A stretch of DNA of 60,404 nt from Micavibrio sp. UBA1672 (GTDB lineage Bacteria > Pseudomonadota > Alphaproteobacteria > Micavibrionales > Micavibrionaceae), in NCBI GenBank assembly GCA_002320665.1, contig DCKO01000067.1:1-60404 (forward strand), given 5' to 3'. A program made the position numbers and the translations under genes. The notes beneath the pieces are model-generated. The model made no database searches, was not told where the DNA came from, and saw nothing but the letters and a program-made list of their open reading frames with translations. This document shows, piece by piece, positions 6,737 to 15,851 of the stretch (position 1 is its first letter; each line of letters opens with the position of its first letter).

Positions 6737-8559
6737 CACTCATCCCCCATTTTGAGGGCGGCGATGAAGGCGGATTGGGGGATTTCGACATTGCCGTATT
6801 GGCGCATTTTGGCTTTCCCTTTTTTCTGCTTCTCAAGGAGCTTCTTCTTACGGGTGATATCGCCGCCGTAACATTTCGCGGTGACGTCTTTGCGCAGGGC
6901 GCTGACGTTCTCTCTCGCGATGATTTTACCACCAATGGCCGCTTGTACGGCGATTTTGAACATCTGGCGGGGGATTAGATCCTTGAGGCGTTCGCACATT
7001 TGACGGCCGCGGGCTTCGGCGCTGGAGCGGTGGACGATCATGGCTAGTGCGTCGACGGGTTCTTCATTCACGCGGATTTCCAGCTTCACAAGGTCATTCT
7101 CTCCGTATCCATCAAGCTCGTAATCGAAGCTGGCGTACCCTTTGGAGATGGATTTCAGGCGGTCGTAGAAGTCAAAGACAACCTCGTTCAGTGGCAGGCG
7201 ATAGACCAGCATGGCGCGCCCACCCGCATAGGTGAGGTCTTGCTGCACGCCGCGGCGATCTTGGCAGAGCTGGAGCAGGCCGCCTAAGTACTCATCAGGG
7301 ACGAGGATGGTGGCTTTGATCCATGGTTCTTCGATGGTTTTGATCTTGACCACATCGGGCATGTCGACGGGGTTATATAGCTCGATCTGGTCGCCATTGG
7401 TCATGTTGATCTTGTAGACCACGCTGGGCGCGGTAGGGATGAGGTCGAGGTCGAACTCACGCTCTAGGCGCTCTTGGATAATTTCCATGTGCAGCAGGCC
7501 GAGGAAGCCACAGCGGAAACCAAGGCCTAGGGCTTGCGAGCTTTCTGTTTCGTAATGGAGTGACGCATCGTTAAGTTTGATCTTGCCTAAAGACTCACGG
7601 AGTTTTTCGAACTCGCCCGCATCGGCAGGATAAAAGGAGCAAAACACCATAGGAATACTGGGCTTGAAGCCGGGCAGGCGGCTCTCGCAGGGTTTTTTCT
7701 CATCCGTGATCGTGTCACCGACATTTGTTTCGCTGATATCCTTAATCGAGGCGGTGATAAAGCCCATCTCGCCGGGGCCAAGAATGTCTAGCTCGACCTT
7801 TTTGGGTGTGAACATCCCGACGCGGTCAATCTCTCTCGTCGCGCCGTTGCTCATGAATTTGATCTTCTGGCCCTTGCGCAAGTATCCGTCCATCACGCGC
7901 ACCAGCACCACAACGCCTAGGTAAATATCATACCAGCTATCAACCAGCAGGGCTTTTGTCGGTTTGTCGGCGTCGCCCTCATGTGGCGGGGGCAGGCGGG
8001 TGCAGATGGCCTCTAGCAATTCATGAATCCCAGCGCCCGTTTTGGCAGAGGCGAGGATGGCGTCACTGGCGTCAAGGCCGATCACATCTTCTATCTCTTC
8101 ACGTACACTTTCCGGATCGGCGGCGGGCAGGTCGATTTTGTTGATGACAGGGATAATCTCATGATCATTATCCAGCGCTTGATAAACGTTGGCTAATGTC
8201 TGTGCTTCAACGCCTTGGCTGGCATCTACGACAAGGAGCGAACCTTCGCAGGAGGCTAAAGAGCGGGAAACCTCGTAAGAGAAGTCCACGTGGCCCGGCG
8301 TGTCCATAAGGTTTAACTGATATGTTACCCCGTCTTTGGCGGTATGCTCCAGGCGCACGGTTTGGGCCTTGATGGTGATGCCGCGCTCGCGCTCGATATC
8401 TGTGTTGTCGAGGACTTGTTCTTGCATCTCGCGTGCTTCGAGGCCGCCGCATTCTTGTATCAGACGGTCGGCGAGGGTGCTTTTCCCATGGTCGATATGG
8501 GCGATAATCGCGAAATTACGGATTTCGTTTAAAGGTTTGGTTTTATTATCTTTGCTCAT
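6736..8559 (-). CDS. lepA: Elongation factor 4 (LepA), ribosome-associated GTPase
   Basis: A 607-aa GTPase of the translation-factor class, the usual LepA length. LepA acts on ribosomes and is linked to back-translocation and initiation or assembly. Seen: G1 AHIDHGKST (residues 20-28), G3 DTPGH (86-90), G4 NKID (140-143), the EF-G-like core (GFRCGFLGLLHMEI), and the LepA-specific C-terminal domain ending CYGGDITRKKKLLEKQKKGK. The first 14 residues are a short extension. No Shine-Dalgarno is visible before ATG 8557-8559. A palindrome TTTTATGCATAAAA lies 7 bases upstream at 8567-8580. Confidence 0.97.
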   Translation of the reverse strand: MSKDNKTKPLNEIRNFAIIAHIDHGKSTLADRLIQECGGLEAREMQEQVLDNTDIERERGITIKAQTVRLEHTAKDGVTYQLNLMDTPGHVDFSYEVSRSLASCEGSLLVVDASQGVEAQTLANVYQALDNDHEIIPVINKIDLPAADPESVREEIEDVIGLDASDAILASAKTGAGIHELLEAICTRLPPPHEGDADKPTKALLVDSWYDIYLGVVVLVRVMDGYLRKGQKIKFMSNGATREIDRVGMFTPKKVELDILGPGEMGFITASIKDISETNVGDTITDEKKPCESRLPGFKPSIPMVFCSFYPADAGEFEKLRESLGKIKLNDASLHYETESSQALGLGFRCGFLGLLHMEIIQERLEREFDLDLIPTAPSVVYKINMTNGDQIELYNPVDMPDVVKIKTIEEPWIKATILVPDEYLGGLLQLCQDRRGVQQDLTYAGGRAMLVYRLPLNEVVFDFYDRLKSISKGYASFDYELDGYGENDLVKLEIRVNEEPVDALAMIVHRSSAEARGRQMCERLKDLIPRQMFKIAVQAAIGGKIIARENVSALRKDVTAKCYGGDITRKKKLLEKQKKGKAKMRQYGNVEIPQSAFIAALKMGDE

Positions 8560-8614
8560 GGGTGTTTTTTATGCATAAAAGCAGGGTTTTGCAAGTGGGA
8601 ATACGCGTCAGTCC

Positions 8615-9562
8615 CTAGTAATCGAACTGACCGATATTTGATGTCTCGGCATGCAGAATTTCATCCGGCCCGACTTGGCTGATATCCGAGATATCAATTT
8701 TGGAAAATTTAATGCCTTTGCCATTATTGATAGAGAAATTGACTTCTTGCTCGGTAATGGAAGTTGTTAAATGAACAACTTTGCCTTCGAATTGAGCGCG
8801 TAAGCTCTCATCAGGTATATAGAATATCTTGCCTGTGACAATGTGTTTATCTTCTGTGTTTGCAACAGGGAGTAAGTCATGTCCTTCAATTGGCGCAAAG
8901 ATTGTGTCTTTTAGGACTGCAATGGGGATTTTAACTTTTGTGTTGTTATTTTCTGTCTCATCATTTTTTGTAAGTAAATGTGCATAATCTTTGATGGTAG
9001 TCAGAGCGCTTTGTGCTTTTGTTGGGTCATTAGTGTTATAGGCTACAAAATTCAGAGCGTCATAGAAGCTATTGATATCGCCTGTTTTTTCTATGATTTC
9101 GTCGACTAAATCAAGTGTCTCATCAATATCATCACTATCACCCGTGGTTAATAACTGGGCATTGAGAATTGGTATAAAGGGCTTATGCGGGTTTTTTACG
9201 CCGCGTTTTTCTTGTTCTGTTATTGTGGCTCTTATGGCCTGATAGGCCTGAACCATAACATCAAAGTCTTCTTCGTAACCGGATGCACCGTGAATGATTG
9301 TTTGTTCAAATTCTTTTGGGTCTTCACCGCGGCCTATCATATATCCAATGCCCATCATAGCGGCTTCGCGGACGTCTTCGCATGGATCTTTTTTTGCTGC
9401 GTTGTTGACGCTGTCGAAGAAAGGTTGTAAGTCCGCTGCAAGCTGGGCTTCTTGTAAAGCAAGCAATCTGGCCTGACGCGGTTGTTGGTTGGTGTGATCT
9501 ATGTGATGGACTAGGTCAAGTATCTCTGGCTTTGTGTATTGTACATATGGTTTATGCGGCAT
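8615..9562 (-). CDS. Hypothetical protein (315 aa), helical repeats plus beta domain
   Basis: No family recognised. Residues 1-190 look like paired helices (ARLLALQEAQLAADLQPFF, DVREAAMMGIGYMIGRG), loosely like HEAT-type repeats. The rest is beta-rich with Lys/Val/Asp strands and has no repeat. No signal peptide or membrane segment. It lies 55 bases upstream of lepA on the same strand and downstream of a broken gene. A scaffold role is possible from the repeat-like half, but this is inference. Confidence 0.6.
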   Translation of the reverse strand: MPHKPYVQYTKPEILDLVHHIDHTNQQPRQARLLALQEAQLAADLQPFFDSVNNAAKKDPCEDVREAAMMGIGYMIGRGEDPKEFEQTIIHGASGYEEDFDVMVQAYQAIRATITEQEKRGVKNPHKPFIPILNAQLLTTGDSDDIDETLDLVDEIIEKTGDINSFYDALNFVAYNTNDPTKAQSALTTIKDYAHLLTKNDETENNNTKVKIPIAVLKDTIFAPIEGHDLLPVANTEDKHIVTGKIFYIPDESLRAQFEGKVVHLTTSITEQEVNFSINNGKGIKFSKIDISDISQVGPDEILHAETSNIGQFDY

Positions 9563-9639
9563 AATTCTTATTACTTATTCTTGTCAACTCAGAGGGGCAA
9601 GATACTGGTTTCTCTAGTGTTATGTCAAGGTTTTAGAGT

Positions 9640-10233
9640 TTAGTTGTCGTAGAGAAGCTTAAACAAACGTTGATTTTCTTCACGGGCTTGTTCCAGAGCA
9701 GGGGGATTATATTTTGATAAATCTAATTCATCAACGTCGATGGCTGGTGCACTTAGACCTGCTGCACTGCTTGTGAATTCATCATTAAAATTGAGGCCCA
9801 TGGCTGTAATAAGTGCTTTTACACCGGTTCTGCAGTTTGTATCTTCTTCTCCGCGCTTATAATTTTTGCCAAAGGGGATGTATTCACGTCCAATATTATA
9901 TGCATTTTAAAGTGCATGATTCCAAATGGGTAGAATATTGGATTCATTTCCAAAGAAGAAAGGTTGTAAATCCGTCTTTTCCAAAGTTTCTTTACATAGT
10001 TTTCGATGTGTTTTGGGTGTCAAGCATGATATGGGAGTGTATGAATCTTCGAAATTTACCAATTGGATAATGTTTGGATCTTTTAAGTCATTAAGATCAG
10101 ATGTGATTAAATCTAAATCTGTTATATCGGAAAGTGTAAGAATCGTGTGATTTCAAGTGTCTGCAGGGTCTAAATATTCAGAACTGAATGTTTCCCCTAT
10201 AGAAATAGCAAGTCTTCTTTCATCACCCGTCAT
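9640..10233 (-). pseudogene. Hypothetical gene with two in-frame stop codons
   Basis: From ATG 10231-10233 to TAA 9640-9642 one reading frame gives 198 codons of normal-looking acidic protein. It is interrupted by TGA at 10153-10155 (codon 27, after LDPADT) and by TAA at 9907-9909 (codon 109, after WNHAL). There is no frameshift: removing the two stops gives a continuous protein ending ENQRLFKLLYDN. Single-base changes could explain both stops. The product resembles the acidic hypothetical proteins around it, and no family is recognised. Alternatives are recoding or two sequencing errors. Confidence 0.65.
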
Positions 10234-10383
10234 TGTATATCGCTTTTATTTGTTATCTTATAAATGACTATAATAGAGTAAATCTTTGGCTTTATGCAAA
10301 TGATTCTAAAACTGGAAGATTGAAAAGCAGGGCAGTATCTTTTATTTTTATTTTGAAAGATGAAAACAAATGAAAAGGTTGTC

Positions 10384-10722
10384 ATGACAGAGGAAAATAA
10401 AAATCAGGACGGCAAAAAAGAGGATGAGCCTTATCTTGCGCCAGTGGATGAACAAATCGAATCGGGGAATATGGGTGTTTATCTGAAAGGAGGAGTCAGT
10501 GATGATGACAAAAAGAAGCAGATATTTATTGTGATTATTGTTATTTTTGCGGTGTTAACATTGGTTTGGAAAATGGCTGTTCGTGATAAGGATACCTATA
10601 GGCGACAATACCAAGAGCGTATCCAAAAGGTTGAAGAACATGATAGAATGCTGCAAGAGAAAGAGGATGCTGCCAGAGCTTATGAGAAGATGAAGGAAAT
10701 CTCCGGCAAAACAAATCGTTAG
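10384..10722 (+). CDS. Single-pass membrane hypothetical protein
   Basis: About 112 aa: a charged cytoplasmic N-terminal half (Glu/Lys/Asp), one membrane helix (IFIVIIVIFAVLTLVWKMAV), then a long basic/acidic helix likely to be coiled coil (YQERIQKVEEHDRMLQEKED). I prefer ATG 10384 because AAAAGG lies five bases upstream; an in-frame ATG at 10360 would add eight residues. It ends before a good terminator (10753-10786). Function unknown. Confidence 0.65.
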   Translation: MTEENKNQDGKKEDEPYLAPVDEQIESGNMGVYLKGGVSDDDKKKQIFIVIIVIFAVLTLVWKMAVRDKDTYRRQYQERIQKVEEHDRMLQEKEDAARAYEKMKEISGKTNR

Positions 10723-10752
10723 ATTTTTTGATTGATTATATTTGAATAAAAC

Positions 10753-10786
10753 AAAACCCCGCAGGAGTAATCATACGGGGTTTTTT
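10753..10786. terminator. Terminator between convergent genes
   Basis: AAAACCCCG (10753-10761) pairs with CGGGGTTTT (10776-10784) around a 14-base loop, followed by two more T. It ends the plus-strand gene stopping at 10722. With the A run on its left side it may also serve the minus-strand gene that stops at 10810. Confidence 0.85.
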
Positions 10787-10809
10787 CGACTGTAATATGT
10801 AATATTCGC

Positions 10810-11226
10810 TTATGCAGTTAAGCCAGGAGTGAAAGCTACTTCTTGCTTGTATGCTGGTGTATCTGTTTGCAGGCCGGGCATTGCGCTAATGCCGTTATGA
10901 TCAATTTCAATTGAATTTACACTGGCTGTGGCTAATGAGCCTAGATCATTTAAAATGCCGTTGGGGTCTGTAATTTCCATGCCGTTAAATGTTGCAGCTG
11001 CGGCTAAAGTTTCTTCTTGTCCTGTTACAGGTTTACCAAGTGGGTAAGCTGCTTCTTCTACCTGTCTGTTAATGTCGTGAGCGTATGTACTGTATACTGT
11101 TTTTTCTGTGTCTGCAGAGAAAAAAGTACCTGAGAGTGCGCCGCCATCCTTGCTGGCGAATTCGGAGGTGATATCACCAATTTGTTGTTCAATCGTTGTG
11201 TTACCTAAGTTACCGTCATTTGCCAT
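10810..11226 (-). CDS. Hypothetical protein (138 aa)
   Basis: A mildly acidic protein rich in Thr, Ala, Asp and Gly, with no Cys, no signal peptide and no membrane segment. The composition resembles secreted or surface-exposed alphaproteobacterial proteins, but no signal is seen. The start is firm: AAGGAG lies seven bases before ATG 11224-11226. It is the last member of the minus-strand hypothetical set that begins at 20189. No family recognised. Confidence 0.65.
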   Translation of the reverse strand: MANDGNLGNTTIEQQIGDITSEFASKDGGALSGTFFSADTEKTVYSTYAHDINRQVEEAAYPLGKPVTGQEETLAAAATFNGMEITDPNGILNDLGSLATASVNSIEIDHNGISAMPGLQTDTPAYKQEVAFTPGLTA

Positions 11227-11316
11227 TTCATCACTCCTTTTTATGTTTACAGTCTAATTTTTTAAAGTTTCTCTTACCGCTCTACCTACTCAGTCTTGTT
11301 TGCTTGTGCGCAAATC

Positions 11317-11697
11317 TTATAATTTTTCCTCTTTATGAAGGATAAGAGGGATATATCGGCCTTCTTTGGCCTCTCCTGTCTCATCATCCATTAAAACCAT
11401 CAAAACCTGATGTGTGTTTTGCATATTCTTGGAGACATCTTGCGTAAGAGGTAGTCCTGCATCACGCGTATCGCCGCTATCCAAAACAAAGTCCAGTTGC
11501 CTTGTCCCCAGATTGAATTCCAGCCAAGCCGGATCTTCTTTAAAGGGTCTGTTATAGAATACGGCACAACGTCCATCTTCCTTCACAGCAACCTGCACTA
11601 GTAATTTATGTTCTTCATCAACTCCGTAGACAAAATCAACAAGGCTTGGTTTTTGATTATCTGCCCCTTCTTGTCTACCTGCCGCTTCGTTAATCAT
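11317..11697 (-). CDS. Hypothetical protein, possible paralogue of 11790-12293
   Basis: A 126-aa soluble protein with no signal. Its second half (from WLEFNLGTRQLDFVLD to the closing IPLILHKEE) can be aligned with the second half of the 167-aa neighbour (HLEYDPETQRITVYTN ... VPLIVKVQE). Shared positions are the LE-aromatic start, a Thr, two Gly, an Asp and the closing PLI. I take them as a diverged tandem duplicate, about 90 bases apart on one strand. Function unknown. Confidence 0.65.
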   Translation of the reverse strand: MINEAAGRQEGADNQKPSLVDFVYGVDEEHKLLVQVAVKEDGRCAVFYNRPFKEDPAWLEFNLGTRQLDFVLDSGDTRDAGLPLTQDVSKNMQNTHQVLMVLMDDETGEAKEGRYIPLILHKEEKL

Positions 11698-11789
11698 CCC
11701 TTTGTATCTTTCTGATCTTCTTTATATAAAAGTATATCCGTTTTTTTTTCAAAATACCCGAAATTTTTTGACTTTTTTCAGGTTTTTTT

Positions 11790-12293
11790 TTAGTTGTGTT
11801 CCGTCGGTTTTAGTTGTTCTTGAACTTTTACAATCAAAGGAACCTGAATCCCGTCAATTGTTTTACCATTTTCTGTTCTTACAATATAGATATCCTGATT
11901 TTTTGCAATATAGGGGCGTACCAGCCATTGAATACGCGCACCCAAATCCAGTTTTTGTCCATCATTGGTGTAGACTGTAATGCGTTGTGTTTCAGGGTCA
12001 TATTCCAGATGATCAACGGTACAGTTTAAATCGCCATCATGGAAAATATAATTCTGGTCGGCGTCACAATCACAGTAAATATCAAACATATCAGGGTTTG
12101 CAAAAAGGCGCTTCGGGCCTGCTGTCATGCTCGAGCCGAAATCCATCCCCATTTTTTTACCAGACTCATTCTGGCCGTTTTTATCTTTTTTATCGTCGTT
12201 TTTGTCTTCGGACATGATTATATCTGCCAGAAATGGCCCGTAATTAGAAGTGGTTCCCATTGCATCATACGGGTAAGTACTTAAAGAAATCAT
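11790..12293 (-). CDS. Hypothetical protein, possible paralogue of 11317-11697
   Basis: A 167-aa protein: a 33-residue lead, a Lys/Asp-rich low-complexity stretch (SEDKNDDKKDKNGQNESGKK), a short Cys pair (YCDCD) and a beta-rich domain that resembles the neighbour's. I keep ATG 12291-12293 because GGAG lies six bases upstream; an internal Met at 12213-12215 has a poorer site. It lies 53 bases downstream of the 1144-aa gene and is probably in the same transcript. No family recognised. Confidence 0.65.
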   Translation of the reverse strand: MISLSTYPYDAMGTTSNYGPFLADIIMSEDKNDDKKDKNGQNESGKKMGMDFGSSMTAGPKRLFANPDMFDIYCDCDADQNYIFHDGDLNCTVDHLEYDPETQRITVYTNDGQKLDLGARIQWLVRPYIAKNQDIYIVRTENGKTIDGIQVPLIVKVQEQLKPTEHN

Positions 12294-12346
12294 AACACGC
12301 TCCGATTATTTCTCAAAGTCATAAGATTTCTCCCATTTTCCGGCTA

Positions 12347-15300
12347 TTATTGACCAATGCCGGCTAGTTGCAGGGTTTGATTAGTACCAGCAGCGGTTGT
12401 TGTTGTTGAAGCAGAGGCTCCTGCATTATCATCATTTATAACAAACTCATGCACTGTTGCGCCTGTTGGTGAGTTTGTTACGCCCTGAGATGTTGTTCTG
12501 CCTTGGCTAGCTTGCAAATCGCTTTCATGATTTGTTGATCTTGCGGCTCTTGCTGCTGCCATATCAACAACATTTGTCTGGGCGCCAGTACTTTGATTTG
12601 TCACCGTAAAGCTTTGTGGTGTGGTGGTATCAACACGACTACTTCTGTTGGTCTGAGTTGCAAAGGTATTCCCCTGACCATCAAGTAGGGAAGAATCCCC
12701 CAGACCAAAACCTGAAATGGCTTTTCTATTTTGATTGATTTCATTATTTGTCTCGGTTGTGCCGTTTAAAGCAAACAAGCCAGCACCGATCACACCAATT
12801 GTTGATAATACGCCGCCAATCTGGAAGCCTGTCCATTTTCCGACAGTATTATTGTAAAGACCCTTACCAACCAAGAAGGCCAGAATGGTCATAACAACAT
12901 TGGCACCCATATAAAGGTTTTTACCCATTTGATCTGTTGGATCAATCGAGTTTTTGACATCAACTGTCCACCAATCATAGACACCGCCAACGGTGTTTTT
13001 AGCAGAATTCCACGCATCACCAAGAAAGCCTGTGAATTGTTCATTCCCAACGGCTTGCTCACCTAATGCTCCACCATAGCGACGAATGAAACCGCCAGGG
13101 CCCATATTCTCGTTAATATGATCATCAAGAACGGTGTTATTGCTTAGAATGCTCTGGAATGCGTTAACCTTTGGATTGAACTCATCAAACGCAATTTTTG
13201 TGGCTTCTTGATTAAGGTCATAAAGCTTATCGAGTTTCTGGTTGATCTCATTGATATCATCAGAGTTCTCTATTTCCTCTAATAATTTCTTGGCTTCGTC
13301 ATTAATCTCATTGAGGTCTTGACCAATCTGGAAGGCATCTTCAGCTAGCTGGTTTAATCTATCTAATTCACGCTCAACGGAGTCAGCTTGCTGTGTTTTG
13401 CCTGCTGCGCGGAGTTCATCGACAAGCTTTTTAGAACGCTCATACGCATCATCCATGCCTTTATACGTGTTTCCAGCTTTATCCAGTATTGATTGTGTGC
13501 CGTAAGTGATTTTCTCACCAGTGGAAAGCTTGGTTTCAGGCGCACCGCTTCTTGGTATAAATCCGATGAGTTTTCTTGCATCCTGTTTTAGCTCTTCCAA
13601 TGCTTTCTCGGCATCGGTCTGGAGGCTTGAACTGCGGCTTCTTGTGGAACTGCTACGGCTACTGCTGCTACCAGTACTACCAGTACCGCCAGCCGGAAGT
13701 CCTGTGGCAGGATCTGATCCAGCAGGAAGTGGCTGAGGTTGCGCAGAAGAAGGCAGGGCCTGACTTGCCGGATTGATAGTTGTGTTTGTGGTTGCACCAC
13801 CTTGTGTTCTTGCTTTTTCGTAATTACGTGCACTGACTTCCAAATTCGTAGTAATGCCGTTGATTTGGCGCAATTGCGTATTTTGTTGTGCCAGCATTTG
13901 GCTTGCTAAATGGAATTTAGAAGCATCGTCAGGCAAAGATTGGATCGTATCTCTCTGGCTTGTCATAGCCGTAATGCCTTCATTTATTTTGGCAAGGGTT
14001 GTGTCTTTATCATCCAAAATGCTTTGGATTTCCTTTTGTCTTGCCTGAATGTTGGCCAAGTCAGTGGCTAAGCCAGAGGCTGTATAATCAGATTCCAGTT
14101 CAGCGAACTTTGTTTTTAGCGCTTCTAATTTAGCATAATATTGATTGGCTTCTGTAAGCTCGTTTTGAGCCGATTCAAGGTTCCATTGCGCCATGGTTTT
14201 TGCTTGCGCGATAGTCTTAAGTCCCTGTGAACCAACCAGAATTGTATCAAGATTTTGACGTGTTGCGGGGGTGTTCTGCTCTATTATGTTACTTAATTGC
14301 GCAACAATGTGATCTGATGTATTCAGATATGTTTTTTGCTCGTCTAGAGCGGCTAATGCGTTTGGTAGAAGGTCTTCACTATTTGAGGACACAATTGTAT
14401 CGATAGAAGTTTGCTTATTTTGAGCGCTGTCAATATTTTCCTGTAAAACAGCCATGATATCAGATTTTTTCGACAAGATGCTATCAAGGCCTGCCGCCAT
14501 ATCTCTGTATTGTGCAGCTTTTGTTGGGTCTGCCTGTTCCAAAGCTGTTGCATCTGAAAGATATTTATTTTTTCTTTCTTCCATCTCATCAAATAATTCA
14601 GAAGCTTTTTGGTGGCCTTCTTGAGTGAAGCCAACTTGCCATTTTGCCAGAACACCTGCCTGAGCTAGTGTCTCGGGTCGTCCTGTGTCGCTAAGGATTT
14701 CGATTAGATCCTGACGCGTTGCAGCCTCCGGGCTTTCATAGATACTACGTAAGGCTTCGGAAGCGTGATCAATAATTTCGTAATCTTTTTCCTGTTTGGC
14801 AAGCATGATTGCTGCGGCTGCTTCATCAGAGGCATCCATTGCCTTGATGATGTCGCGTTTACCATTGCCGCGCTGTACGCTTGTTTCGACCAGATTCAAA
14901 ATATCTTGCTGTCTGGTAAGAATAAGATTTAATCGATTAGCACGTTTTTCATAGTCGCGAGCTTCATCTTCAGAGCCGGCTGTTCTTAGAGTTGTTGCCA
15001 TATCTCTAAGAGATTGTTGCTTTTCTCTCATTTCCTGAAAAGAAACTTTAACGCTGAATTGTTCGTTACCAGCGTAGAACTTATTTAATCCGGCGATTCG
15101 ATTAATATCGTTATAATCATAACTTGCATCACTGGGGTTTGTGTCAATTTGTGATAATTGTGACCACTCGGCTTGTGATACAGGTCGTTTTTGGTTCATA
15201 GCCCCTTGGAATGTGGAGCGTGCTAATTCCAACTGGTCCAGACGGCTTTGCAAGCGCTGATATTGCTTACGCTGTTCTGCCAGATAATTGTGAGTAACAG

Positions 15301-15781
15301 AAGCATCTTGGTTTTTATCTGTCTCATGCAGAGAATCAATTTCATTATACTGCGCCTCAACAATTCTTTGCAGGGTGACTGCATCATCGTCGGTATTATT
15401 TGGATCACCGTTTAGAAAGATGTCTATATTTGCAGGTCTATTTGCACTACCAACAAAAACTTGCTCAATTTGTTTTTTCAAAAGAATTAGGTTTAGTTCT
15501 TCTTGCGTTGTTGCAAGGCTAGGGTCAGTCGGCAAGCCAGCTGGAATTTGCGCCAGTAGAGTTGTTCCTAATCTTTCCAGCTCTTCGTGTTTTTCATTGA
15601 GGGCGCTGACCAGATCTTTGGCGCTGGGATATTTTTCACCTTTATACTCATCGTTTTCACCGTCATCACCACCACCTATGCCCCAGTCATCATCGCCTTT
15701 GCCAGCTAAAGCAGCAGCCATGTCCAGTGCATCTGACATGTCTTCGGGAGTATTTGTAAGTGCTTTTGTAGCTCTCGCCAT
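12347..15781 (-). CDS. Giant coiled-coil protein with two C-terminal membrane helices
   Basis: A 1144-aa protein with no recognised family. Residues 1-650 are long Gln/Glu/Leu/Lys/Asn-rich helices, clearly coiled-coil-like. Residues about 660-720 are Pro/Gly/Ser low complexity with a Ser/Arg run (SSSSRSSSTRSRSSS). A second helical block covers about 725-900. Two membrane helices follow at about 955-978 (ANVVMTILAFLVGKGLY) and 982-1002 (GGVLSTIGVIGAGLFAL). The last 135 residues are Thr/Asn/Gln/Ser-rich. The start is firm: AGAGGTGAT precedes ATG 15779-15781. The layout suggests a rod anchored in the inner membrane with a flexible tail, which is inference. It lies between a 167-aa and a 1162-aa gene of equally unknown function. 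Confidence 0.75.
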   Translation of the reverse strand: MARATKALTNTPEDMSDALDMAAALAGKGDDDWGIGGGDDGENDEYKGEKYPSAKDLVSALNEKHEELERLGTTLLAQIPAGLPTDPSLATTQEELNLILLKKQIEQVFVGSANRPANIDIFLNGDPNNTDDDAVTLQRIVEAQYNEIDSLHETDKNQDASVTHNYLAEQRKQYQRLQSRLDQLELARSTFQGAMNQKRPVSQAEWSQLSQIDTNPSDASYDYNDINRIAGLNKFYAGNEQFSVKVSFQEMREKQQSLRDMATTLRTAGSEDEARDYEKRANRLNLILTRQQDILNLVETSVQRGNGKRDIIKAMDASDEAAAAIMLAKQEKDYEIIDHASEALRSIYESPEAATRQDLIEILSDTGRPETLAQAGVLAKWQVGFTQEGHQKASELFDEMEERKNKYLSDATALEQADPTKAAQYRDMAAGLDSILSKKSDIMAVLQENIDSAQNKQTSIDTIVSSNSEDLLPNALAALDEQKTYLNTSDHIVAQLSNIIEQNTPATRQNLDTILVGSQGLKTIAQAKTMAQWNLESAQNELTEANQYYAKLEALKTKFAELESDYTASGLATDLANIQARQKEIQSILDDKDTTLAKINEGITAMTSQRDTIQSLPDDASKFHLASQMLAQQNTQLRQINGITTNLEVSARNYEKARTQGGATTNTTINPASQALPSSAQPQPLPAGSDPATGLPAGGTGSTGSSSSRSSSTRSRSSSLQTDAEKALEELKQDARKLIGFIPRSGAPETKLSTGEKITYGTQSILDKAGNTYKGMDDAYERSKKLVDELRAAGKTQQADSVERELDRLNQLAEDAFQIGQDLNEINDEAKKLLEEIENSDDINEINQKLDKLYDLNQEATKIAFDEFNPKVNAFQSILSNNTVLDDHINENMGPGGFIRRYGGALGEQAVGNEQFTGFLGDAWNSAKNTVGGVYDWWTVDVKNSIDPTDQMGKNLYMGANVVMTILAFLVGKGLYNNTVGKWTGFQIGGVLSTIGVIGAGLFALNGTTETNNEINQNRKAISGFGLGDSSLLDGQGNTFATQTNRSSRVDTTTPQSFTVTNQSTGAQTNVVDMAAARAARSTNHESDLQASQGRTTSQGVTNSPTGATVHEFVINDDNAGASASTTTTAAGTNQTLQLAGIGQ

Positions 15782-15851
15782 ATATTATCACCTCTGTTTT
15801 TTCTTTGTTATGTCTATATTTGTACCATAAATGACATAAAAAATAAAACTT

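Noticed and set aside
13628..13700. Tandem DNA repeat in the Ser-rich part of the 1144-aa gene
   Set aside because: Codons vary; it is amino-acid low complexity, not a DNA repeat array.
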